Source: Oppiella nova
Taxonomy: Eukaryota; Arthropoda; Arachnida; Sarcoptiformes; Oppiidae
Length of the DNA: 64,000 nt
Direction: 5' to 3'
Assembly (NCBI GenBank): GCA_905397405.1
Contig: CAJPVJ010000003.1
Location: 1 to 64,000, forward strand
A model generated the notes under the pieces. That model ran no database searches. It was not told where the DNA came from and saw nothing but the letters and a program-made list of their open reading frames with translations. The translations under genes and the position numbers were made by a program. This document shows positions 1-7,251 of this stretch, piece by piece. The stretch's first letter is position 1; each line of letters begins with the position of its first letter.

Positions 1-2
1 TA

Positions 3-353
3 CGGGTGTTTTTTAGTGGCGATACTGGTTATTTCGATGGGTTTAAAGAGATTGGACATCGTTATGGTCCTTTCGATCTTACCATGCTAGAAACTGGGGC
101 ATATGATCCAGAATGGCCAGATGTTCACATGCAACCTGAGCAAACTTTACAAGCGCATATCGATTTAAAAGGACATCATTTGTTGCCTGTCCATAATGGG
201 ACTTTTGACTTAGCGCTTCATGCTTGGGACGACCCATTTGAACGAATTGTGGCTTTGGCTCATCAAAACGACTTAGCGATTAGTACGCCTCAAATGGGAG
301 AAGTATTGAACTTAAACCAGCCAAATGTCGAAAATTATTGGTGGCGTTCGTAA
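3..353 (+). CDS. MBL-fold metallo-hydrolase, C-terminal part (cut by window start)
   Basis: The reading frame is open to the left edge, so only about 116 C-terminal residues are present. It has the FSGDTGY segment (metal-binding Asp of the metallo-beta-lactamase fold) and a later PVHNGTF segment that supplies the last metal-binding His. The pattern fits the UlaG/RomA/NAPE-PLD-like branch of soluble metallo-hydrolases; the substrate cannot be told. A strong hairpin terminator at 453-489 ends the unit. The family is clear, the function is not. Confidence 0.8.
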   Translation, partial: RVFFSGDTGYFDGFKEIGHRYGPFDLTMLETGAYDPEWPDVHMQPEQTLQAHIDLKGHHLLPVHNGTFDLALHAWDDPFERIVALAHQNDLAISTPQMGEVLNLNQPNVENYWWRS

Positions 354-452
354 TTTTTTCAATCATTTTAAATTATTTACGTCCCTCAATTATCATTTAA
401 AGGTATTTAAATTCAGTGATATAGCCCTATTGTTTTCCTCTATATTTTCTTT

Positions 453-489
453 TAATAAAACTAGGACTAACTTTGTCTTAGTTTTATTA
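453..489 (+). terminator. Rho-independent terminator after the MBL gene
   Basis: Fifteen-base arms (one G-T pair) beginning TAATAAAACTA and ending TAGTTTTATTA enclose a 7-base loop; the A-rich and T-rich flanks make it usable on either strand. It lies 100 bp after the hydrolase stop and before the Rrf2 gene. Confidence 0.7.
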
Positions 490-497
490 TTGACTTA

Positions 498-524
498 AAA
501 CACAGACTGCATTAGTCTGTGTTT
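498..524. promoter_or_regulatory. 11-bp inverted repeat upstream of the Rrf2 gene
   Basis: Perfect arms AAACACAGACT and AGTCTGTGTTT with a 5-base spacer end 25 bp before the Rrf2 start. It could be an operator for autoregulation or a 5' UTR hairpin; the sequence alone does not decide. Confidence 0.45.
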
Positions 525-525
525 G

Positions 526-539
526 TAATTGATCAATTA
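526..539. promoter_or_regulatory. 14-bp palindrome at the Rrf2 start
   Basis: TAATTGATCAATTA is a perfect palindrome ending 9 bp before the Rrf2 ATG. Its position overlapping the ribosome-binding region suggests an autoregulatory site, by inference only. Confidence 0.4.
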
Positions 540-548
540 TGAAATGAA

Positions 549-1097
549 ATGGCTTATATCACTAGTAGCGTCGAGTATGCGATTCACTGTCTTCTTTTTC
601 TTGTAAATAATGAAGATAAACCATTGAGTAGTAAGGATTTAGCTGAATTGCAAGGCGTCTCTCCTAGCTTTATGGCCAAGATATTTCCTAAACTTGAAAA
701 GGCAAAACTTGTTTTGGCGCAAGAAGGTGTTCGTGGCGGGTATTTACTGGCCCGATCTGCTCACGAAATCAGTTTTCTCGATATTGTGAATGCAATTGAA
801 GGTGAAAAACCGCTTTTTGAATGCCAAGAAGTACGTGGAAAATGTGCGGTCTTTAACAATGCCCCACCCGATTGGGCAACCAGTGGTGTGTGTGCAGTGC
901 ATGCAGTTATGCTACAGGCTGAAAAAGCCATGCGAGATGCTTTAGGTGCTCATACACTTGGTGATATTGCAGACCGTTTTGGCCGTTATGCACCCGACGT
1001 ATTTTTTAGTGATGTAAATGGCTGGATCAATGAACGCATTGAAGGAAGAACAGCAAAAATGCGGAAAAGTAAAATATCACGGGATACGCCCGACTAA
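549..1097 (+). CDS. Rrf2-family transcriptional regulator
   Basis: This 182-aa protein has the Rrf2 winged-helix N-terminus (residues 1-85, with VSPSFMAKIFPKLEKA as recognition helix region and the GVRGGYLLAR wing). Three cysteines at about 92, 99 and 115 are spaced like, but wider than, the Fe-S ligands of IscR/NsrR, so a redox or nitric-oxide sensing cluster is plausible. It is about 20 residues longer than IscR at the C-terminus. The next gene is a flavoprotein NAD(P)H oxidoreductase on the same strand, a likely target. Palindromes lie just upstream (498-539) and between the two genes (1189-1213). Confidence 0.88.
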   Translation: MAYITSSVEYAIHCLLFLVNNEDKPLSSKDLAELQGVSPSFMAKIFPKLEKAKLVLAQEGVRGGYLLARSAHEISFLDIVNAIEGEKPLFECQEVRGKCAVFNNAPPDWATSGVCAVHAVMLQAEKAMRDALGAHTLGDIADRFGRYAPDVFFSDVNGWINERIEGRTAKMRKSKISRDTPD

Positions 1098-1188
1098 TGA
1101 GCTTATAGGGCTTTCATCCCTAAGGTAAAACTTCTCTAAACGTTTTAAACGCCTTCTCAGATTTTTCGGACAGTCAGAGAAAGGATTC

Positions 1189-1213
1189 GCTCACCCAAAA
1201 TTTTGGGATGAGC
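1189..1213. promoter_or_regulatory. Palindrome between Rrf2 gene and flavoprotein gene
   Basis: CCCAAAATTTTGGG (1194-1207) is a perfect 14-bp palindrome, flanked by GCTCA and TGAGC that extend the symmetry with a one-base offset. It sits 43 bp before the flavoprotein start: a candidate Rrf2 operator, or an attenuator hairpin. Confidence 0.4.
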
Positions 1214-1255
1214 TGGAATTTGTATGTCCGAAAAACCTATCAAAAGGATAATCAA

Positions 1256-2461
1256 ATGAGTAAGCGTATTATTATTGCAGGTTCTGGCTTTGCTGGCTTA
1301 TGGGCTGCACTTGCCGCACAACGAGCAATTCACTTGACTTCCCAACAGCAAAACATTGAAGTGGTGATGGTTTCCCCGAGTCCGAATGTTGATATTCGTC
1401 CTCGTCTTTATGAAGCTGTACTTGAAAATATGTATCCTGATATATTAGACATATTAAATGTCGTTGACGTTAAATATGTGGCTGGCTGGGTAAATGAAAT
1501 TGATACTACTGCCCAAAATCTTGTGATTACAACGATCCACGGCGATCAACAAAGCTTAAGTTATGACCGTTTTATTCTGGCAACTGGAAGTACTACTTTT
1601 ATGCCACCTATACCGGGGCTTAAAGACTATGGATTTAGCGTAAGTACATTAGCAGATGCTGAAAAACTAGACCAGCATCTTAAAAACTTAGCCAATAAAC
1701 CTACAAATGCAGCACGTAATACCGTAGTCGTTGCTGGTGGTGGACTGACTGGGCTTGAAACAGTTGCCGAAATGCCTGAACGCCTGCGTAGCATTTTAGC
1801 TGAAACTGATATTCGTGTGGTTTTAGTCGATTCATCAATAGAAATTGGTGCAGCATTGGGTGACGAAGCTGCAGTGGTAATTCGAGAAGCTCTTAGCGAA
1901 CTCGGCGTTGAAGGTAAAGCTGGGCTACGCGTTACTGCACTTGATGCTTCTGGAGTAACACTTTCTAACGGCGAAAGAATTGAAACAGAAACTGTCATTT
2001 GGACTGCGGGCATGCGAGCGAACTCGTTGACCTCTCAAATTGTAGGTGAAAAAGATAATTTAGGTCGTATTTTAGGTGATGCTTATTTACATGCACCAGA
2101 GGCCAAAAATATTTTTGTGACGGGTGATACTGTAAAAGTTCCAACCGACAATTTAGGTAATTTTAACGTGATGTCATGTCAGCATGCCATGAGCCTAGGC
2201 CGCGTAGCGGGTTACAATGCCGCGGCAGAATTGGTTGATTTGCCATTACATGTGTATAGCCAACCAAAGTATGTGACTTGTGTCGACTTAGGCCCATGGG
2301 GAGCACTTTACACTGAAGGATGGGATCGAAAAGTTCAATTTGTGCGCCACGAGGCGAAAAAAATTAAGCAAGAAATTAATACGGTATGGATTTATCCGCC
2401 AGTTGCAGACCGTGAAGCTGTTTTTGCTATAGCAAATCCTGATTTTGTAATTGTTCCTTAA
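1256..2461 (+). CDS. Type II NADH-dehydrogenase-like FAD oxidoreductase
   Basis: A 401-aa two-dinucleotide-binding flavoprotein. The first Rossmann motif GSGFAG lies at the N-terminus (FAD), the second, VVAGGGLTGLET, near residue 160 (NAD(P)H), and FVTGDT near 285 closes the FAD site. This is the pyridine nucleotide-disulphide oxidoreductase fold without a redox-active CxxxxC pair, as in NDH-2 enzymes that pass electrons from NADH to quinone. The frame is open from 1208, but the ATG at 1256 has a good AAAGGA site 7 bases upstream and begins the Rossmann strand, so I chose it. It follows the Rrf2 regulator and ends in a terminator at 2499-2542. Confidence 0.82.
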   Translation: MSKRIIIAGSGFAGLWAALAAQRAIHLTSQQQNIEVVMVSPSPNVDIRPRLYEAVLENMYPDILDILNVVDVKYVAGWVNEIDTTAQNLVITTIHGDQQSLSYDRFILATGSTTFMPPIPGLKDYGFSVSTLADAEKLDQHLKNLANKPTNAARNTVVVAGGGLTGLETVAEMPERLRSILAETDIRVVLVDSSIEIGAALGDEAAVVIREALSELGVEGKAGLRVTALDASGVTLSNGERIETETVIWTAGMRANSLTSQIVGEKDNLGRILGDAYLHAPEAKNIFVTGDTVKVPTDNLGNFNVMSCQHAMSLGRVAGYNAAAELVDLPLHVYSQPKYVTCVDLGPWGALYTEGWDRKVQFVRHEAKKIKQEINTVWIYPPVADREAVFAIANPDFVIVP

Positions 2462-2498
2462 AATTAGTTTTGCTAAAGCAGATCATTTTATTTAACTC

Positions 2499-2542
2499 AC
2501 CTAAAAGTAAAGCCATCACTGATTTTGCTTTTAGGTTTTTTT
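2499..2542 (+). terminator. Rho-independent terminator
   Basis: ACCTAAAAG pairs with CTTTTAGGT around a loop and is followed by a run of seven T residues, 38 bp after the flavoprotein stop. Confidence 0.8.
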
Positions 2543-2782
2543 GAGTCATTAAGTTATGACTTTTCTAACTCTTCTATTATCAATAAAGCCGTTTTTTAGC
2601 AGAAAATGTGTTTTGTCCTGTAATTAATGTATGTTGAGATCATTGTCATTAGTTCATGAACTTAATTTACTATTTTTGAAAATTATCAGTTTAAATTATT
2701 AAATTTAATAAGTATGTTTCTCCTTTCCTTATAATTATGAACTAGATTTTATATAAACATAAGTTAACTAAGATATCCAAGA

Positions 2783-2856
2783 CTGTGGCTAGATAACACT
2801 ATTGTTGCCACAGCTCAGTAACGTGATGATCCAAGATTATACATCACGTTACTGAG
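2783..2856. repeat. Two adjacent perfect hairpins
   Basis: CTGTGGC (2783-2789) pairs with GCCACAG (2807-2813), and immediately afterwards CTCAGTAACGTGATG (2814-2828) pairs perfectly with CATCACGTTACTGAG (2842-2856). No T-run follows on either strand, so an ordinary terminator is not obvious. The pair lies 37 bp beyond the 3' end of the minus-strand efflux remnant. The rest of 2462-2892 shows only the terminator at 2499 and AT-rich sequence. Confidence 0.6.
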
Positions 2857-2892
2857 TATCCTAATGCACATAATATAAGTAAGGACCTTACA

Positions 2893-3591
2893 TCATTTAT
2901 TAGGAGAAACTTTCAATCTTATAGATACCTTACGTACCAAAAAGAAAAATAATGGAACAAAGAAAATTGAAAGCAATGTGCCGGATATCATCCCTCCTGT
3001 CACAGCTATACCAATTTCTCTTCTACTCGCTGCACCAGCTCCTGTTGAAACTGCCAGTGGTAAAACACCAGCAACAAATGCCAATGAGGTCATGATAATG
3101 GGTCTTAATCTTTGGCCTGCACCCTCAATAACAGCCTCTATTAATGACTGACCCTCTGCTAGTTTCGCTGCTGCGAACTCTACAATAAGAATCGCATTTT
3201 TAGCTGAAAGACCAATGGTTGTCAGCATCGCGACCTGAAAATAAATGTCATTAACATATCCTGCAATATTGGCTGCAATAACAGCACCAATTAATCCAAG
3301 AGGGATAACAAGCAAAACGGAGAATGGAATTGACCAACTCTCATATAATGCAGCTAAGCATAAAAAAATAAATATGATAGATGCCAAATATAACCAAATC
3401 GTCTGACCACTCGCTAACTTTTCTTGATAAGACAAGCCACTCCATTGAAGACTAAAGCCTTGTTGTTGATCAATGAACTGTTGCATTTTATTCATTGCAG
3501 CCCCTGAACTTTCACCAGTTGCGGCAGAACCTTGAAGCTGAACAGATGAAAGACCATTAAAACGTTGCAACATCTGCGGTCCCATTTGCGA
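2893..3591 (-). pseudogene. RND efflux transporter, C-terminal remnant
   Basis: The last roughly 230 residues of an HAE1-type RND pump (AcrB/AdeB family, normally about 1040 aa). Recognisable AcrB-like segments are LAALYESWSIPFSV, NDIYFQV, TTIGLSAKNAILIVEFA and RLRPIIMTSLAF, covering the last transmembrane helices and a short piece of periplasmic domain. The upstream 80 percent is missing; reading upstream the frame runs straight into the truncated membrane-fusion gene at about 3590. It cannot form a working pump. The junction looks like a single internal deletion of several kilobases taking the end of the fusion gene and most of the pump gene. Confidence 0.9.
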
Positions 3592-3791
3592 GGTCTAACT
3601 TGTGAGACTTCAGATGCAACTGTCCGGCCAGCTAATACCTGGTCAGTTTCTATAGTTTCAGGAGTTATGGTTATCACACTCACCTGCTGTGTTGCTTTTT
3701 TTACAGGTTGGTCTGAATCACACCCATTTATAAAAGGGAGTAAAACAACGGAAAAAAATATTTTATAACAAGTAAATCTCAAATCAGGCAT
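3592..3791 (-). pseudogene. RND membrane-fusion lipoprotein, N-terminal remnant
   Basis: The first about 67 residues of an AcrA/AdeA-type periplasmic adaptor. It begins with a lipoprotein signal ending in the lipobox-like FINGC, followed by the typical start of the mature adaptor, VSVITITPETIE, and SEVSQVRP, which corresponds to the beta strand leading into the lipoyl domain. The similarity stops at SQVRP, and the DNA continues out of frame into the pump remnant. An upstream in-frame ATG at 3803 is also possible. The start region sits just inside a 27-bp palindrome at 3819-3845. Confidence 0.82.
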
Positions 3792-3818
3792 ATCTAGAAC
3801 CATAGACTTATAGATAAT

Positions 3819-3845
3819 TTATTTACTTTACTGTAAAGTAAATAA
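3819..3845. promoter_or_regulatory. 27-bp perfect palindrome, likely TetR operator of the efflux operon
   Basis: Arms of 13 bases (TTATTTACTTTAC and GTAAAGTAAATAA) meet around a single T. It lies 28 bp upstream of the adaptor start, where a repressor of the efflux operon would bind, with a TetR gene at 4162 diverging from it. The remainder of 3804-4161 shows no gene. Confidence 0.7.
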
Positions 3846-4161
3846 TATTGATAGGTTGAAAATTGTAATTAACCAGAATCTTGCTTTTGATCAGATGAAT
3901 CATATGTTGATAACAAGGTAGGCTTCTAAACAAATGGGACGAGTTAATACTGAGCATTGAGTTAGGAATCCTTAAGCATCTATGGTTTTGCTTTAAGAAT
4001 TTCAATAAATTGCTTCAAATTCTAGAAAGGAATCATCAATTAGACAGAATAATTGGGTACTATCTAACATAAGGACTGGGTTGTGAGTTTTGTGTGGTAA
4101 CTCAACTGATGGCTCTATCCTCTTTTTTTAGTCAATTTCTTATCCGCGATTCAGGTTAATT

Positions 4162-4800
4162 ATGTTAAAGAAAAGTCGAGGACGTCCTTCTAAAGCTCGT
4201 CCAAATATTATTTTGGCAGCACGTGAGCAATTTCTTGAACATGGTTTAGATGTAAGTTTAGATAAAATTGCGATAAAAGCAGGAACTACGAGACAGACAC
4301 TTTATAATCACTTCCCAACAAAAACAGCTCTACTCATTGAAATTTTCGAGAACTTCAAAGCAGAAATGGAAACACCATTTGATGAGAAGAATAATTTAAA
4401 TGAAATAATGATGTTAGATCAGCTATTAATACAAATTGGCCAAACTGTTCAAAATCATTTCTACAATACCAACGTAATTCGTCTTCAAAGGTTAATCATT
4501 ATAGCATTAGTAGAAATGCCAGAAATACTTGAGCAGGTTCAACAACGTACGTATGGAAGTATCAAAAAATCGATGATCAATATTCTCGAAACAGCTAACA
4601 ATGCGGGAATTATCAAAATTTCAAATTCTGAAGCAGCAGCTAAAGCGTTCCTTGGCGCTGTTATGGGCTATGCGTATCCTGCAACGTTATTAGGTGGTGC
4701 AGTTCCCACTTCTGAAGAGTTACAACAGTTGAATGAAGAAGCCTGCCGTACTTTTCTAAGCGCGTGGCAATTTAAAATTGAAATGGATAGCTCGAAATAA
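4162..4800 (+). CDS. TetR-family regulator next to the broken efflux operon
   Basis: A 212-aa TetR/AcrR protein. The helix-turn-helix is at about residues 25-55 (LDKIAIKAGTTRQTLYNHFPTKTAL), preceded by a basic KKSRGRPSKARP tail that may touch the minor groove. The C-terminal ligand domain resembles the TetR_C branch found with RND pumps. It diverges from the efflux remnants, with the 27-bp palindrome between them, so it was probably the pump repressor. The gene itself looks intact although its target is destroyed; it may now serve another promoter. Confidence 0.85.
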   Translation: MLKKSRGRPSKARPNIILAAREQFLEHGLDVSLDKIAIKAGTTRQTLYNHFPTKTALLIEIFENFKAEMETPFDEKNNLNEIMMLDQLLIQIGQTVQNHFYNTNVIRLQRLIIIALVEMPEILEQVQQRTYGSIKKSMINILETANNAGIIKISNSEAAAKAFLGAVMGYAYPATLLGGAVPTSEELQQLNEEACRTFLSAWQFKIEMDSSK

Positions 4801-4932
4801 TTAGATTTTGCGCAGTAGCTCTTGCATATTTTAAATTTAAGTGGATTCAAAAATTTTTTGTCTATTCTCTAAAATGAATTAGACAAGTGACTGCTCGTAC
4901 AATATCAGTCATTTCAGGTAATGACCAAAATC

Positions 4933-4998
4933 TTGATATGTTGATATGTTGATATGTTGATATGTTGATATGTTGATATGTTGGTATGTTGGTATGTT
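4933..4998 (+). repeat. 8-bp tandem repeat (TTGATATG)
   Basis: Six exact TTGATATG units are followed by two TTGGTATG variants and a trailing TT. It lies between the 3' ends of the convergent TetR and SDR genes, in otherwise gene-free sequence (4801-5153). A unit of 8 bp would change frame on slippage, but no open frame crosses it. Confidence 0.95.
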
Positions 4999-5153
4999 CA
5001 ACAGCCATTAAAGCAGTTGATTACGCCCGTTAAACATTTAATATAATAAGCAAACATAAATTCAATAAAATTAATCGTGTATCTAATCATTAGATTATTC
5101 TATTCAGCCTTATAAACTCATTGATAAGGCTGAACTAAGGTCATCATCATGAA

Positions 5154-5858
5154 TTAGACTGAACGAGTGATACCGCCATCTACACGAATATTTTGCCCTG
5201 TGATATAACCTGCGCCTTGTGAAGCAAGAAAACTGATAGTTGCAGCAATTTCTTCACTGGTACCATAGCGTTGCAACGGCACAGATTGGCGACGTTGTTC
5301 GGTTTCAGGCAAACTATCAATCCATCCTGGTAAGATATTATTCACACGAATATTTTTTGCCGCATATTGATCCGCTAAAATCTTAGTAAACGAAGCCAGT
5401 CCTGCACGAAAAATAGCTGAGGTCGGAAACAGGTCACTGGGTTCAAATGTCCACGCACTCGAAATATTGATAATCACCCCTGCATTCTGCTTTTCCATGA
5501 TCGGAATGACTAAGCGAGTGGCGCGAATAATATTCATTAAATAAGTATCTAAACCTAAATGCCATTGTTCATCAGTGATTTCCAAAATAGGTGCACGTGG
5601 ACCGTGTCCTGAACTATTGACTAAAACATCAATCCTCCCCCATTTTTGATATGTTTGCTCAATCAGCTTGTTGATATCAGCTGTGGATTGATTGGTACCT
5701 GTCACGCCAATGCCATCGAGTTGTTTAGCAAGCTCTTCTCCTCTACCTGAAGAAGAAAGAATACCCACATGGTAGCCATCTTGATGTAATTTTCGTGCGG
5801 CTGCTGCCCCCATACCACTTCCACCAGCCATGATTAATGCTACTTTTTCTACAGTCAT
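5154..5858 (-). CDS. SDR-family oxidoreductase with atypical active site
   Basis: A 234-aa short-chain dehydrogenase-like protein. The cofactor motif GGSGMGAAAA (residues 12-21; usually TGxxxGxG), DVLVNSSGHGPR (usual NNAG) and NISSAW (catalytic Ser region) are in place, and it ends in the usual ITGQNIRVDGG. However the Tyr-x3-Lys catalytic pair is absent: the aligned stretch reads SAIFRAGLASFTK, giving Ser and Arg instead. It may be a non-canonical SDR or a binding protein rather than a dehydrogenase. It is divergent from a LysR gene with 120 bp between, a typical regulator-target arrangement. Confidence 0.82.
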   Translation of the reverse strand: MTVEKVALIMAGGSGMGAAAARKLHQDGYHVGILSSSGRGEELAKQLDGIGVTGTNQSTADINKLIEQTYQKWGRIDVLVNSSGHGPRAPILEITDEQWHLGLDTYLMNIIRATRLVIPIMEKQNAGVIINISSAWTFEPSDLFPTSAIFRAGLASFTKILADQYAAKNIRVNNILPGWIDSLPETEQRRQSVPLQRYGTSEEIAATISFLASQGAGYITGQNIRVDGGITRSV

Positions 5859-5978
5859 TTGTGCTATCCTCTAAATGATTTATGATCGAATATATATGAA
5901 TCCTGCAACTAGAATAGCATTAAGCTCCGTTGATCTGATTTGACCTTTTCTCTTAATTGAATGTAGAAAAACTATAGT

Positions 5979-6893
5979 ATGACGCTACTCAATCGCTTAC
6001 CTCCTTTGAACGCATTAAAGGCCTTTGAGGCCGCTAGTCGGCATTTAAATTTTAAATTCGCTGCCGAAGAGTTACATGTCACTCAAAGTGCAATTGCGCA
6101 GCATGTCCGTCATTTAGAAGAAGAATTGGGAATAAAGTTATTTGAGAGACATTCGAAAGGCGTAAACTTAACAGCTAATGGTCGAAAATATGCCGCGAGC
6201 ATTACTCAGGCTTTTAGTTTAATTTTTGAGGCAACTCAATCGTTTCACCATTCAAATCAGCAGATTACATTGAGTGTTACACCAACTTTTGCAGCGAAAT
6301 GGTTAATTCCTCGATTAAATCAATTTAGACAATCTCATCCTGATATTGACTTGCAGATTTTGGCTACAGAACGAGTTTCCCATTTTCAAAATGATGCTGT
6401 TGATTTGGCAATTCGTTATGGTAAACCACCATTTGGTACAGGTTTAAATACTGAATTACTGTTGCAAGACACCTTTATTGCGGTGGCAAGTCCTGAGTTA
6501 ATCAAGTCACTTAAGCTATCAAATCAGGAATCTTTAGAGATCAGCACCTTAGACCAGTTCACCTTATTACATGATGCACATAATCTTTGGCCGTATTTTA
6601 TTGAGAAATTAAAATTCAAGAATACGCAAAATCTATTTAAAAATATCCGCTTTAATCAGACTGCACTTGCGATTGATGCTGCTATTGCTGCTCAAGGAAT
6701 TACTTTAACCCATCCAATATTTGTACACTCGGAGTTAGCGTCTGGAATACTGGTTAAAGTTTTTCCACAGGAGTTAACCATGGAAACAGGATTTTATGTC
6801 GTTTATCCACGTCATACCGTTGGTGCTGAAGCCTTATCGAAAGTTCATCATTGGCTATTTACTCAATTTGATCAGCCAAAAGCATCTGATTAA
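5979..6893 (+). CDS. LysR-family regulator (GcvA-like)
   Basis: A 304-aa LysR protein. The N-terminal helix-turn-helix covers about residues 8-66 (PPLNALKAFEAASRHLNF and VTQSAIAQHVRHLEEELG), followed by a periplasmic-binding-like effector domain. The PPLNALKAFEAAARH start is characteristic of the GcvA/AmpR branch. It diverges from the SDR gene and probably controls it; LysR regulators commonly autoregulate from such shared regions. No terminator was seen after it. Confidence 0.88.
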   Translation: MTLLNRLPPLNALKAFEAASRHLNFKFAAEELHVTQSAIAQHVRHLEEELGIKLFERHSKGVNLTANGRKYAASITQAFSLIFEATQSFHHSNQQITLSVTPTFAAKWLIPRLNQFRQSHPDIDLQILATERVSHFQNDAVDLAIRYGKPPFGTGLNTELLLQDTFIAVASPELIKSLKLSNQESLEISTLDQFTLLHDAHNLWPYFIEKLKFKNTQNLFKNIRFNQTALAIDAAIAAQGITLTHPIFVHSELASGILVKVFPQELTMETGFYVVYPRHTVGAEALSKVHHWLFTQFDQPKASD

Positions 6894-7117
6894 ACTCGTG
6901 TTGAAGATGAGGCTTAGTATGTTGATATTAAAATATTTTTTAAGTTCATAGTTAATTTAAAAAGATATTCTGTTTTTCTTTATAAAAAATAAATTCGCAA
7001 TTTTCACCCTATTCTATACAGCATAACAAAATTCAAAATCTTTTATAAAAACATGACTTGTTAACAAAATTAATTATATATTTTATATATAAATAATAAG
7101 AATAATGATTTATATAA

Positions 7118-7136
7118 TTTAATGAGAATCATTATT
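7118..7136 (+). promoter_or_regulatory. Fur box before the siderophore receptor
   Basis: TTTAATGAGAATCATTATT matches the 19-bp Fur consensus at 15 positions. It is 115 bp upstream of the receptor start, as expected for iron-repressed uptake. Confidence 0.75.
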
Positions 7137-7154
7137 GATAATTAATTATCAATA
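7133..7154. promoter_or_regulatory. 22-bp perfect palindrome overlapping the Fur box
   Basis: The symmetric sequence is centred on ATTAAT, with TATTGATAATT as left arm, and shares four bases with the Fur box. It contains a GATAAT hexamer typical of Fur arrays, so a second Fur dimer or another regulator may bind. Nothing else was found in 6894-7251. Confidence 0.5.
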
Positions 7155-7251
7155 TGTTACTTTTTGTAACGCTTTTCCGTCCGTAACAGGTTCAAAGCAA
7201 TAGAAAGGCAGAAAACCGATAGCGCGCATTTTTTATTATGGAATTAATCTT

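Noticed and set aside
2783-2856. Integron attC site
   Set aside because: The stems resemble a folded recombination site, but the conserved core and inverse core sites are absent and no integrase or cassette is near.
4933-4998. CRISPR-like array
   Set aside because: The units are 8 bp and directly abutting with no spacers; it is a simple tandem repeat.
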